This document shows, in pieces, positions 8,446-19,092 of a stretch of 64,000 nt of DNA (position 1 is the stretch's first letter; the number at the start of each line of letters is the position of its first letter). The notes under the pieces are model-generated. The model was not told where the DNA came from, searched no databases, and saw only the letters and a program-made list of their open reading frames with translations. The stretch is from Luteibacter sp. 9135. Its GTDB lineage: Bacteria > Pseudomonadota > Gammaproteobacteria > Xanthomonadales > Rhodanobacteraceae. The translations under genes were made by a program, and so were the position numbers. The DNA lies in assembly GCF_000745005.1 (NCBI RefSeq), contig NZ_JQNB01000001.1:3651501-3715500 (forward strand), written 5' to 3'.

Positions 8446-9180
8446 ATGTCGCATATTCCTACCACGGCCGCGAAGGTCAAAATTCTCAAGAAGCAGGCCA
8501 AGAGGCTCGGCCTCATCGACAAGCGCAAGCATGTCGAGCTACTTGATGTCGTTGCCCAAAGTGCCGGCTATCACCATTGGCACCACGTTGTTGAATGCGA
8601 ACAGCTCACCGCGGCGCAAGGGCGAACCCGCGGAATACTGGCTGAAATTGACGCCATTATTGGTGCCGAACTCGCGGGCGAAGTTCGAATGGTTGTCACC
8701 GGGCCCGAAGCGACGACGGCGCAGCCGTTCTTACTAATGGCGACGGGCATCGGCGACGCATGGATGCTTGACCCCCTTAAAGGTCAGGCCTTGTGTCTGG
8801 TATGGCGTGGCGAACGCCAGGCGTTCACCGTTCGCGACCTGCCCACACGAATCGAACTGATATGGGATGGCGTGTTTGAGCTAAGGGGGCCGTTCTTTTT
8901 TGTCGAAACCCATCACGATGAGATTAAGTCCCGGACGGTTGCAGGCTACCCGACGGAACAACTGCGTCAGTTTTTGAATGAGCTTCGACCGGCGGAAGAG
9001 ACGGTTGAAACCATTTTCGCCCAAGCGGACTCTGTGCCACTGACCCCGGAAATTGTCCAACAGCTCGAGGGCGCAGGATGGGCGCGCGCTCAGCTCGAAG
9101 AAGCCGCCCGGCAAGGAGCGCGCTATTCGCCCTCGAGGGACAGCGTCCTGTTTTCTCCAGTCTCCGAGCGTGCCGACTGA
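8446..9180 (+). CDS. Unknown protein with short N-terminal helical motif seen in mobile-element proteins
   Basis: The 244-residue protein has no signal peptide or membrane segment. Residues 10-50 (KILKKQAKRLGL, then HVELLDVVAQSAGYHHWHHV) look like the short helical module LKxxAKxL...hSxALDxVAxxxGYxxWxxL that precedes various domains in plasmid- and island-encoded proteins. The middle is beta-rich (MVVTGPEATTAQPFLLMATG) and the C-terminal part is helical. I cannot assign a function. The start has GGAG a few bases upstream. It is divergent from the relaxase, so it may be a mobilization accessory gene, which is an inference from position only. Confidence 0.65.
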   Translation: MSHIPTTAAKVKILKKQAKRLGLIDKRKHVELLDVVAQSAGYHHWHHVVECEQLTAAQGRTRGILAEIDAIIGAELAGEVRMVVTGPEATTAQPFLLMATGIGDAWMLDPLKGQALCLVWRGERQAFTVRDLPTRIELIWDGVFELRGPFFFVETHHDEIKSRTVAGYPTEQLRQFLNELRPAEETVETIFAQADSVPLTPEIVQQLEGAGWARAQLEEAARQGARYSPSRDSVLFSPVSERAD

Positions 9181-9496
9181 CGATGCGCCTGACCTCCACG
9201 CGCTCGACGCCCTACCCTCGGCGGTCTGACTCGCCAGGACCTAGCTCATAGTCGCTAGGTTCTTGGTGAAGGCCCCTCATCCCACTTTGGTTGATGGCGC
9301 TCGTTGTGAACAACCGGATAAGTGCCGGTTGTGAGGAAAAATCTCACAGCCGAAGTCAGATGACTACGTTGACAGATATCCAAATACCGTCAGTGTGTGG
9401 GACAACCTTCAACCAATAAGGTGATCCTCATGTCTCAGCATAGGCCCGATATCTACGTAGCTCGACTCGTCCTGTTAGCTGCATCTCCGCTTCTAC
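9181..9496. other. 316-base gap with two hairpins
   Basis: ACCTAGC at 9239-9245 pairs with GCTAGGT at 9254-9260, and ACAACCGG at 9310-9317 pairs perfectly with CCGGTTGT at 9325-9332. They follow the stop of the preceding gene and could end transcription, although neither has a T-run. A TTGACA lies at 9369-9374 without a good -10 partner. An open frame from 9430 is treated as spurious because it runs antisense to the 3' end of the next gene. Confidence 0.4.
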
Positions 9497-10465
9497 TCAT
9501 AGTATTGATGCTAGCAAGCTGTATAGGACGTGCAGTCTTCCTTGATCGTGCCAATGATTCGGGTCTAGCCGCATCTGCACGCTCAGAGCAATCAACGGCA
9601 GGCACACCACCAAGTTCACAGCTCCAAGCATCCAGTAAAACCACCGTAGCCTTTTCTGGACATTATCAATCCGCTGACGTGGCCCATAAGTGACACGATT
9701 TAAGGCAAGCAGGCCTGCGCAGGAAATTAATCCTGTAACCGCAGCGACACACCAAGTCGTAGAAACGAATAGGGCATGCGGGTCGTGCGGCACAACTTTC
9801 GCAAATTCAGGCTTCGAGTTCATATAACAAATAAGCCCTCCGAATACGCATAAAGCGGATCCAAAATAAAAGGCCGGTTCCCACCTCTTGAGAAACAAAC
9901 CGATGCCTGCGGCTACAGCCGCCAAGCCCGGCAATAAATAGGCTCCGAAATCAAACAATAGTGTCTTACCGACTGAATTCGTGAAGGTGCCTAGTAAAAG
10001 CAGGAAAGCGCACACTAGGGTAACGAAGAATGCGGAGACAACCCCCGCCATAACAGTCAACCTTAGATCTCTGACTTTTCCAGTTCTCCGCACACTTCCA
10101 TCTGCGCTAATCGGTAGAGAAGCAATCTGTCGAAAAACTTTCACTCGCGAACGAAGTTCGGAGCTTTCAACTGCAATAGCTAGTGAAGAGCTGCTCGATA
10201 CTACAAATACCGTAGCCACAGGGTTAGATGCTGCCTCAGTGCTTGCTCGAATAGCCATCATGAAGGGCACAGATGCAGCATTGGCAGCATTTACTAAAAC
10301 TCTTTCCAACGACAAATCCTCCCCCTCAAGCCAAACCGTATCTTCGACAGCTAGCAGAGCATTGCTATCGAGAAAGAGGTGTATGCACAGAGGTCTCGGA
10401 TACTCAATGGCCTTTAGATCTCCCTTTCTGATCTGGCTATAATCGATAAGAACATGCGTAATCAT
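9497..10465 (-). CDS. Unknown integral membrane protein downstream of the integrase
   Basis: The 322-residue protein has a soluble N-terminal part of about 130 residues and then five predicted membrane segments near 136-160, 172-193, 198-215, 231-255 and 277-298, ending with a short tail. No family is recognised. The start ATG at 10465 has GGGAGGG upstream and lies only 13 bases after the integrase stop, so the two genes are probably co-transcribed. Base composition is lower in G+C than in the core genes, which suggests cargo of the island. A superinfection or defence role would be a guess. Confidence 0.7.
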   Translation of the reverse strand: MITHVLIDYSQIRKGDLKAIEYPRPLCIHLFLDSNALLAVEDTVWLEGEDLSLERVLVNAANAASVPFMMAIRASTEAASNPVATVFVVSSSSSLAIAVESSELRSRVKVFRQIASLPISADGSVRRTGKVRDLRLTVMAGVVSAFFVTLVCAFLLLLGTFTNSVGKTLLFDFGAYLLPGLAAVAAGIGLFLKRWEPAFYFGSALCVFGGLICYMNSKPEFAKVVPHDPHALFVSTTWCVAAVTGLISCAGLLALNRVTYGPRQRIDNVQKRLRWFYWMLGAVNLVVCLPLIALSVQMRLDPNHWHDQGRLHVLYSLLASIL

Positions 10466-10478
10466 CAACCCTCCCTAG

Positions 10479-11906
10479 TCACTTTAAATCGTGGAGCAGA
10501 AAGTCGTATCGCAAAGCAATTTGAACCTGTGTTGCCAGTTCGGACATACTGTAGCGCCTGGAGTAAGCAGCGTGATGCTCATCGCCTAGCTCGTGCCCCA
10601 CGAACTGCGCGCGATACTCGGACGGCACGCCCGCGCTCTGCATGGTTTGGACCACCGTCTTTCGCAAACTATGAAACCCAACCTTACCGACTCGTGGCTC
10701 GACACCGACAGTCTTGATGTAACGACCAAATGCGGCAGATAGGAAATTGCCGTGGCCGTTGACGGAGCCAACTTTGGTTCGGGGAAACAACCTTGTTTGT
10801 CCCGCCTTCCGAAGCGACTCCACATGCCGCAACACGCCCCACTCGATAAGCCTGGGATGCAACGGCACCGTGCGCTCGCTCGCATCCGTCTTCAGGCTCT
10901 GGCCTAAGCCCTCGGCAGAGATTCGGATGCACGGCAATCCATCTTCGGTGACAAAGTCATCCAAGCGAAGTTGGCCAAGTTCGGATACGCGGGCGCCGGT
11001 GTAAAGCCCTAATAGCGCACCCAGTTGAATGTCCTTTCTCAGCTTTGCGAACGCTGGCCCATAGATGACGGCCAATTGCTCCGAATTGAACGCTTCAAAG
11101 CCCAGCTTTCGCCTTAGGCGCTTCTCTCGAACGCCATATTTGACTTGGCCCTGCGCGGGATTGTCGCCCACAGGCACATGTCCAGCCGTCTGCGCCCACG
11201 CAAAGAACGCCTTGAGATACGACGTTTTGTTCGCGAGCGTCGGTGTTGCCAGCTGTGCCGCCCGAAGGCTCTGCACCCATTCCGATACATCGGTGCGCGT
11301 GCAGTCCGTCAACGGCGACTTGAGCCCCTTCCATGTCGCAAAGCCGTTCACGGCCGCACATTTCTGGCTTCGGGTCTTATCCGGCAACAGCGCCGAGTCG
11401 AGTGTGAGCAAATACTTCCGTGCGGCTTCGCCCACCGTGATGCCTCCCGTCGTCCGTAGCACGCGACCTTTCGGTCGGATGGGTGCGTCGACCATCGATG
11501 GGGACACCGGCACGGCCTGAGCGCCCAGCAGCACGCGAAGCACTTCAACCGCCTTGGCATGCTCCTGATCAGACTCACCCTCAGTCGCTAGGGTGAAGCC
11601 ATTCGGTGTCCGCTCAAGCTTCCACGGTGCAATGTGCAGCGGATTACGCGGGTCATCCAGTGGCAAGTCGAACGGATTGTCTGGAACAGACTCGTTCATG
11701 CTGATCAGCCTCCGTGCCTCATCGAACGTCGCGGCGACGCGTGCCGACACGACATAGGCCTGTGCCTGCGCCAGCCGTGCGCTTCTGGTGCCCAGACTAC
11801 GCTTTACCACGCGCAGCCCGAAAGCCCTCTGGAGAGGTATCGGCACCTTTTGCCGGAAATGAAACACGCCTGTGGCGGAACGCACGAGGTGATGCGGAAG
11901 ACGCAT
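10479..11906 (-). CDS. int: Tyrosine integrase of the tRNA-Ser island
   Basis: This is a phage-type site-specific recombinase of about 475 residues. The N-terminal segment (LVRSATGVFHFRQKVPIPLQ, then RSLGTRSARLAQ) matches the arm-binding domain found in many proteobacterial island integrases. The catalytic residues are visible: Arg in TGARVSELGQL, His and Arg in HSLRKTV, His in FVGHE, and the nucleophile Tyr in HHAAYSRRY. The start is uncertain: ATG 11906 gives MRLPHHL, whereas a GTG at 11930 would add eight residues, and neither has a strong ribosome site. The gene begins 80 bases from the 3' end of tRNA-Ser, the usual layout for an integrase next to its attachment site. Confidence 0.9.
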   Translation of the reverse strand: MRLPHHLVRSATGVFHFRQKVPIPLQRAFGLRVVKRSLGTRSARLAQAQAYVVSARVAATFDEARRLISMNESVPDNPFDLPLDDPRNPLHIAPWKLERTPNGFTLATEGESDQEHAKAVEVLRVLLGAQAVPVSPSMVDAPIRPKGRVLRTTGGITVGEAARKYLLTLDSALLPDKTRSQKCAAVNGFATWKGLKSPLTDCTRTDVSEWVQSLRAAQLATPTLANKTSYLKAFFAWAQTAGHVPVGDNPAQGQVKYGVREKRLRRKLGFEAFNSEQLAVIYGPAFAKLRKDIQLGALLGLYTGARVSELGQLRLDDFVTEDGLPCIRISAEGLGQSLKTDASERTVPLHPRLIEWGVLRHVESLRKAGQTRLFPRTKVGSVNGHGNFLSAAFGRYIKTVGVEPRVGKVGFHSLRKTVVQTMQSAGVPSEYRAQFVGHELGDEHHAAYSRRYSMSELATQVQIALRYDFLLHDLK

Positions 11907-11987
11907 GGAAGTGTCCAAGCGAGTGTCCACGCACCGAATTTGACTGACGCCAGGAAAATCCTTATGCGTCGATCACTTAGCTTAGGC

Positions 11988-12012
11988 TGGCGGAGAGAGT
12001 GGGATTCGAACC
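11988..12012 (-). other. Probable island attachment site (att) in the tRNA-Ser 3' end
   Basis: Integrases of this type usually recombine in the T-arm and acceptor 3' half of a tRNA gene and rebuild it on insertion. The intact 3' end faces the integrase. The second copy that would mark the far end is not seen within the window. Confidence 0.45.
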
Positions 12013-12077
12013 CACGGTAGGCTCACACCTACGGCAGTTTTCAAGACTGCTGCCTTAAACCACTCGGCCATCTCTCC
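11988..12077 (-). tRNA. serX: tRNA-Ser (anticodon UGA), CCA encoded
   Basis: Read on the minus strand, the 5' acceptor strand GGAGAGA pairs with TCTCTCC at the 3' end. A long variable arm typical of serine tRNA is present, the anticodon loop CTTGAAA gives anticodon TGA, the T-arm reads GGTTCGAATCC, and CCA is encoded. It lies next to serS and at the edge of the island. The gene symbol is a guess. Confidence 0.95.
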
Positions 12078-12139
12078 ACATTTTTCCTACCGCACCGGCA
12101 AGGCCTTGCACCCCGCCAGAGCGTCATTCTACCCGACGA

Positions 12140-15079
<2,940 letters not shown>

Positions 15080-15101
15080 CTACCCGGCGAGCCCGCCGTG
15101 C

Positions 15102-15419
15102 TCAAGCACCGGCGGATGCCTCGGACCGACGCCGGTGCCGCGCACCGCTCAGCGATCGCCAGAACCACGTCGCCATCATCACCGCCAGACCGATGTTGAC
15201 CACCACCTCGCCCGGCCACACCTTGCCGTAGCTGATGTCTTCGAAGCCGACGCGGTCGGCAATGATGCCGAGGATGTTGGCCAGTGCACCCGCGGCGATG
15301 AAAGCGTGGCTGACGCGGTTCACACGGCGCAGCGTGCGATCGGTGAGTAACCAGCACCCGGCCACCAGCATGACGCTGCTGCAGGCCAGGTCGCCGTAGA
15401 GGAACACGACCGGATTCAT
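15102..15419 (-). CDS. Small three-segment membrane protein, holin-like
   Basis: The 105-residue product has three predicted membrane segments (starting FLYGDLACSSVMLVAGCW, then HAFIAAGALANILGII, then GEVVVNIGLAVMMATW) and a basic C-terminal tail (SGARHRRRSE), a layout common in phage holins and spanins-associated proteins. The ATG overlaps the preceding stop as ATGA, showing coupling with the other small membrane gene. Nothing beyond size and topology supports the holin idea, so the role remains an inference from the muramidase in the same run. Confidence 0.7.
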   Translation of the reverse strand: MNPVVFLYGDLACSSVMLVAGCWLLTDRTLRRVNRVSHAFIAAGALANILGIIADRVGFEDISYGKVWPGEVVVNIGLAVMMATWFWRSLSGARHRRRSEASAGA

Positions 15420-15745
15420 TGGGGGTCGCCTCCCGCGATGCGGTCGATCATGCGATTGGCGAGCGTCTCGCCGCGCGAGTCGATCAGCCGCTGGGCGATC
15501 ATCGTCACGCGCAGGCCGAAGCAGCCGATCAGGAAAGACACGCCGGCGTGGATCTCCGCCGGCGAATCGGTGAGGAAACGCCGCTCGACGGCGGGCCCCA
15601 GAAAGATCGCCATCATGGCACCGCACACCACCTGCACGACGGCACGCTTGCGCGAGGCCTCGTTGCCCAGGGCAACGGGGAGGACGGCGCCGCCCACGGC
15701 CGCCAACAGCAGCCAGAAGCGGGTGAACAGAACGACGGTATCCAT
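15416..15745 (-). CDS. Small membrane protein, LydA-type holin-like
   Basis: This 109-residue protein has hydrophobic stretches near residues 5-27, 37-52 and 68-85. The stretch GAMMAIFLGPAVERRFL followed by FLIGCFGLRVTMIAQRLID resembles phage holins of the LydA type, which permeabilise the inner membrane at a set time. It is translationally coupled to the next small membrane gene by ATGA. Together they form a candidate holin pair for the GH108 muramidase encoded upstream in the same run. A different membrane function cannot be excluded. Confidence 0.65.
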   Translation of the reverse strand: MDTVVLFTRFWLLLAAVGGAVLPVALGNEASRKRAVVQVVCGAMMAIFLGPAVERRFLTDSPAEIHAGVSFLIGCFGLRVTMIAQRLIDSRGETLANRMIDRIAGGDPQ

Positions 15746-15764
15746 GATGACGACCTCCTGGGGA

Positions 15765-16157
15765 TCAGGGTGAGGGAGCGGGCGTCAGCTTGCCGCGCCA
15801 GGTGGAACGGGGGCCGTCGAAGATCAGGTCCAGTTCCTTGGCGGACACGCTGGTGAAACGGAGATCGCGGTTAAGCACGCCGTCGCAGAACCGACCACCG
15901 TTGATCGACGGCCGGAAGCGGTAGACCGATGTGGCGCCGTCCTCCTTGAGGAACGCGGCGGAGACGTCGCACGACAGCGGCTCGTTGAAGTGCACCTTCA
16001 CCAGGTTCGGCACGAAGGTCATCTGCAACGCGACATCGGCATTGGACTGTTGGATCAGGCCGCGCCAGGTGCCCTGCGGCTGCGCGGCCAGGGCGATGGC
16101 GGGAAACAGGCCGAACAGCGCGATGCCGGCCAGGGTTTTGACGGAGGTGGAATACAT
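15765..16157 (-). CDS. Secreted protein with signal peptide, unknown function
   Basis: The 130-residue product starts MYSTSVKTLAGIALFG and has a cleavable signal peptide ending near ALAAQ. The mature part is beta-rich (GTWRGLIQQSNADVALQMTF, then STWRGKLTP near the end) with two cysteines that could form a disulfide, and looks like a small beta-barrel or lipocalin-type fold. GAGGAAA lies six bases before ATG 16157, which decides the start. It belongs to the same-strand run that begins with the muramidase. No family is recognised. Confidence 0.7.
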   Translation of the reverse strand: MYSTSVKTLAGIALFGLFPAIALAAQPQGTWRGLIQQSNADVALQMTFVPNLVKVHFNEPLSCDVSAAFLKEDGATSVYRFRPSINGGRFCDGVLNRDLRFTSVSAKELDLIFDGPRSTWRGKLTPAPSP

Positions 16158-16194
16158 CGGGTTTTCCTCTGGAGGTGATGGTAGGTGGCCCAAC

Positions 16195-16362
16195 CTAGCG
16201 GGCCAGCCACACGGTAACGCCGGTGATTCCGGCAAGAACGATGAAGCCGGCAAGCAGCCACAGGACGCGATGGCGCGGCTTGCGTGGTGGCGGTCCGGGC
16301 AAGGCGGCGACCAGCGCGGCCTCCCAGTCGGCGGACAGCCGCATCACGGTGAGCTTGTCCAT
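16195..16362 (-). CDS. 55-residue single-pass membrane protein
   Basis: The peptide has a short cytoplasmic N-terminus (MDKLTVMRLSADWEAALVA), a proline/arginine hinge (GPPPRKPRHR) and one membrane helix (VLWLLAGFIVLAGITGVTVW) close to the C-terminus. AGGAGG precedes the ATG, and the start overlaps the previous stop codon by one base (TGATG), which strongly supports translation. The role is unknown; a small membrane adaptor for the operon is possible. Confidence 0.7.
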   Translation of the reverse strand: MDKLTVMRLSADWEAALVAALPGPPPRKPRHRVLWLLAGFIVLAGITGVTVWLAR

Positions 16363-16802
16363 CAGCCCGCCTCCTGCGACGGTACGGCCACCGGTCGTCC
16401 ATCCAGCGACACGCTCGGCTGCCAGGCATCCGCCGCGCGATAGCCGATGCGCAGGCGATGCAGGGGACGGCGTCGCCACCGGCGCGGCGGCGCCGGGTGC
16501 AGGTCGACCACCAGGGCCGTGACGCCATCGCTGCCGCGCTCGTAGCGCAGGCGGCAGTCGAACGCCACGGACAACTCGGTGACCTGCGGCATACGCGGAT
16601 CGCGAAACCAGCGCAACGGCAGCACCACGGATTCCAGGGGCGCATCGGCGCCGGCATCCCGCGGCACGTCCACGTGCAGGGCATCGCCGCCGGCATCGCC
16701 GGCCGCGTAGTGCGCCAGCCGGCGTCGCCGCAGGGCTTCATTGGCCGCTTCCACGGACACGCGCAGCGCGAACAGCAACTGGTCGAACGTGCAGGTGGCC
16801 AT
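16362..16802 (-). CDS. DUF2589-like paralogue, third copy in the run
   Basis: The 146-residue protein starts MATCTFDQLLFALRVSVEA with an N-terminal helix, followed by VVLPLRWFRDPRMPQVTELSV and AFDCRL. This repeats the pattern P-L-x(6-9)-hydrophobic-x-V-x-x-[FY]D that I see in the two other DUF2589-like proteins of the run, so I treat it as a divergent paralogue. The C-terminal half is arginine-rich. It starts five bases after the stop of the preceding 86-residue gene. The function of DUF2589 is not known. Confidence 0.65.
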   Translation of the reverse strand: MATCTFDQLLFALRVSVEAANEALRRRRLAHYAAGDAGGDALHVDVPRDAGADAPLESVVLPLRWFRDPRMPQVTELSVAFDCRLRYERGSDGVTALVVDLHPAPPRRWRRRPLHRLRIGYRAADAWQPSVSLDGRPVAVPSQEAG

Positions 16803-16807
16803 GCGCC

Positions 16808-17068
16808 CTACCCCTCGCCCAGCCACGCGGGCTTGCGTGGAAAGCCGACGTGGTAGCACAGCCATTGCAGCACCACCTGGTGCTCGCCGACCTGCAGGAT
16901 GGTGAAACTCTTTTCCGTGCCGATGATGGACCCCTTGGGTGAATCGGTCAGGCATCGGTTGAGCAAGGCGCGGGCGTCTTCCACCTGCGCCTCGGTCTGC
17001 ATCTGGTTAGGGTTGTCGCTGCCGACAACCACGCGTTTGACGAACTTCACGTCGGTCAGGTCGAACAT
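16808..17068 (-). CDS. 86-residue protein of unknown function
   Basis: The small soluble protein (MFDLTDVKFVKRVVVGSD...) has mixed alpha/beta prediction, no signal peptide and no membrane segment. CCGGAGACACAGG precedes the ATG. It lies between two DUF2589-like genes, five bases before the next start, so it is clearly part of the run. No family is recognised. Confidence 0.65.
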   Translation of the reverse strand: MFDLTDVKFVKRVVVGSDNPNQMQTEAQVEDARALLNRCLTDSPKGSIIGTEKSFTILQVGEHQVVLQWLCYHVGFPRKPAWLGEG

Positions 17069-17134
17069 CCTGTGTCTCCGGAAGGAATCGCGACGACCTC
17101 GCGGGCGCCGCGATCCATGGTGGGATCGAACGGC

Positions 17135-17821
17135 TTACGGACCGGTGCCGGTGCCGGCGGCAGGCGTGGTGGCGGGACCGGTCACTGCGGCCGGCGCGGT
17201 ACCCGGCACGGCCACCGGCGCACCGACCTTGCGCGGCGCGCAAGCGGTCTGCAGGATGTCCATGACGCGTGCCAGGCCTTCGGGCATGCCCCCGTCCTCG
17301 GCGTGCACCTCCACGTGGTAACGCGCCGAGTTGTCGGACTTGCGGGTGTTTTCCTTATGCGTGGCGACCGAACCGGACACCTTCGCCGTGGCCTTGAACA
17401 CGCCCCAGCCGATCGACATCTCGGCGCTGAACTCGCCCTTCTTGTCTTCACTTTCGGTCTGGCTGAAGGACGATTTCACTTCCATGTCGAACGTGATGTC
17501 GACGCGGGTGACGCTGAGGTTGGGCACCTTGACGATGGCCAGCAGCGGCACTTCCAGCTCGACGTCTTCCTCGGCGATACCGCCGGCGTTGGTGGGATCG
17601 TCCACGGGGCGCTTGAAACGGAACGTGGCGGTACGCGTGGCGCCCACGCCGGTCGGATCGTTCGCGGGCGGCGGCAGGAAGCCGATGACCTTGATGAAAT
17701 CCGCGGTGGCCTGGGCCAGCTTGACCTGCGCTTCGCAGGCGGCGCTGAGCGGCGAACCGATCAGGTCGCCCATGGGCAGACCCTTGAACTGACTGGACAT
17801 GTTGACGAGTTCGTCAGCCAT
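17135..17821 (-). CDS. DUF2589 family protein
   Basis: The N-terminus (SSQFKGLPMGDLIGSPLSAA, then CEAQVKLAQATADFIKVIGF) is the typical DUF2589 helix, followed by the core VELEVPLLAIVKVPNLSV and the RVDITFDMEV strand. A polar stretch (TESEDKKGEFS) and a beta segment VEVHAEDG follow, and the last 40 residues are rich in A, P, T and G. AAGGAG lies seven bases before ATG 17821. The family has no assigned activity. The short intergenic distances and the shared strand place it with the muramidase and holin-like genes. The charged beta core suggests a self-assembling or partner-binding protein, but that is a guess. Confidence 0.8.
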   Translation of the reverse strand: MADELVNMSSQFKGLPMGDLIGSPLSAACEAQVKLAQATADFIKVIGFLPPPANDPTGVGATRTATFRFKRPVDDPTNAGGIAEEDVELEVPLLAIVKVPNLSVTRVDITFDMEVKSSFSQTESEDKKGEFSAEMSIGWGVFKATAKVSGSVATHKENTRKSDNSARYHVEVHAEDGGMPEGLARVMDILQTACAPRKVGAPVAVPGTAPAAVTGPATTPAAGTGTGP

Positions 17822-17889
17822 GGTGTGACTCCTTGCAATGGTTGACGCGACGCACGGGATGCGCGGCGCGGTTCATCCCGGCCGACAGG

Positions 17890-18411
17890 TCAGTCGTCCG
17901 GCGTGAACGTCTTGAAGACCCCCTGGGTCTGTGAGAGGTGGTTCATCAGCCGCGCGGCACCGTCGGTGGGCTCGCTGCCTTCGACGCGGAGCTTCACGTG
18001 CACCGAGCCACCGCGACGGTCGTTGCCGCCGGCCGCCGGGTCCACGCGCAGGTGCGGGCGGGCCACGGCGCTCTTGCCTTTCCAGCCGGGCTCGTGCGGA
18101 TCGTCGTCGCTCGGCGGATTGCCTTCCACGATCGGACCGATGTCCGCGTCGAAGGTGATCTCCACGTCCTTGATCCGCAGCACGTTGGTCGAGACCAGCG
18201 GCAGGATCGGTGCGCGGTACAGGTCCTCGTCGTCTTCGCCGGCCTTGGGATGCAGCGACGGCATGCGGATGACGACGCTCTTGGGCCGGTTGTCCTCGTC
18301 GAAGAAGTCGCTCAGGTGCGACATCTGGTGTTGCTCGATGCGGTCCTGCGCATCGACCACCGCGCCGGCGATGGCTTCGATCAGCGTGTTGAGCGAGGTC
18401 TGCGCGGCCAT
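17890..18411 (-). CDS. DUF2589-like paralogue, first copy
   Basis: This 173-residue protein opens with an amphipathic helix (LNTLIEAIAGAVVDAQDRIE) and has the same core as the 228-residue DUF2589 protein: APILPLVSTNVLRIKDVEIT followed by FDADI. The second half has a strand VHVKLRVEGSEPTDG matching VEVHAEDGGMPEG of the neighbour, and both then show a helix with L-x-x-hydrophobic spacing. It begins three bases after the muramidase stop, so coupling is likely. Function is unknown. Confidence 0.75.
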   Translation of the reverse strand: MAAQTSLNTLIEAIAGAVVDAQDRIEQHQMSHLSDFFDEDNRPKSVVIRMPSLHPKAGEDDEDLYRAPILPLVSTNVLRIKDVEITFDADIGPIVEGNPPSDDDPHEPGWKGKSAVARPHLRVDPAAGGNDRRGGSVHVKLRVEGSEPTDGAARLMNHLSQTQGVFKTFTPDD

Positions 18412-18414
18412 GGC

Positions 18415-18975
18415 TCAGCGACCTCCGGCCGCGGTGGGCGGCAGGTCGGGGAACGAATCCACGCGCGCCAGCCAGCCCTTGAGGAACTTGGCCAGCGACG
18501 GGCGCTGCGCCACCAGGGTGTTGTAGTAATCCTTGCGGCCCTGCTTATAGGCCGTATAGACCGCCACCGCGTTCAGGCGGCCCAGGGCGGCCATCGTGCC
18601 GGCGCCGATCACGCCGTCCACCGTGAGTTGCGGCGTCGCGCCCTGCGCGTTCAGCAAGCGCTGCAGCAGCTTGGAGGCGTTGGCGCCCGCATTGACCTGG
18701 AAGTCGAAGACGATGTTGGCCAGCGGTTGCAACGCGATCTCGTCGCCGTGCACCTTGTCCCAGTACTGCGCCTTGTAGATCCGCCCCGCGTCCGCATCGC
18801 TCAGCGCGCGCAGGTTGTCCAGCGAGGGCTCGATGCCCAGCAGGCTTTTTGCATAGCGCTGGAACGTGGCCAGCGTGATGCCCTTGTTGGTGGCGCCGCC
18901 CGGGTCGGCCGGGTCGTTGACGAAACCGCCCTCGTGCCGCAGCAGTGTGGGAAAGAAAAGATTGAAGTCGGCCAT
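18415..18975 (-). CDS. GH108-type muramidase (N-acetylmuramidase) with peptidoglycan-binding C-terminus
   Basis: Glycoside hydrolase family 108 enzymes cut the peptidoglycan glycan chain. The N-terminal signature is clear: HEGGFVNDPADPGGATNKGI, with the likely catalytic glutamate E15. YWDKVHGDEI and VFDFQVNAGANA lead into a PG_binding_3-like C-terminal part (VDGVIGAGTMAALGRLN). There is no signal peptide, as in holin-dependent phage endolysins. GGGAGA precedes ATG 18975. It heads a run of nine same-strand genes that includes holin-like proteins, and no phage structural genes are near. A domesticated lysis module is the simplest inference. Confidence 0.88.
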   Translation of the reverse strand: MADFNLFFPTLLRHEGGFVNDPADPGGATNKGITLATFQRYAKSLLGIEPSLDNLRALSDADAGRIYKAQYWDKVHGDEIALQPLANIVFDFQVNAGANASKLLQRLLNAQGATPQLTVDGVIGAGTMAALGRLNAVAVYTAYKQGRKDYYNTLVAQRPSLAKFLKGWLARVDSFPDLPPTAAGGR

Positions 18976-19092
18976 GCTGTGATCTCCCGGTTCGACGCGA
19001 TGGCGTCGGTGGGTTCACTATCCGTTCGCGGACCGATGCGCGGGATCGGGAAAAGCCTGATTGCCGTGCCTGCGCGTGCTGATCGGCGCGCA

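Noticed and set aside
9397..9693. Plus-strand open frame with a hydrophobic N-terminus, a possible ribosome site and a TTGACA about 60 bases before its ATG at 9430
   Set aside because: Its 3' two thirds are antisense to the last membrane helix and tail of the better supported gene at 9497-10465, and the frame after the hydrophobic part is low-complexity. No -10 box fits.
15102..18975. Remnant prophage
   Set aside because: A muramidase and holin-like genes are present, but there are no capsid, tail, terminase, integrase or replication genes, and the run contains DUF2589 triplication not typical of phage lysis cassettes.
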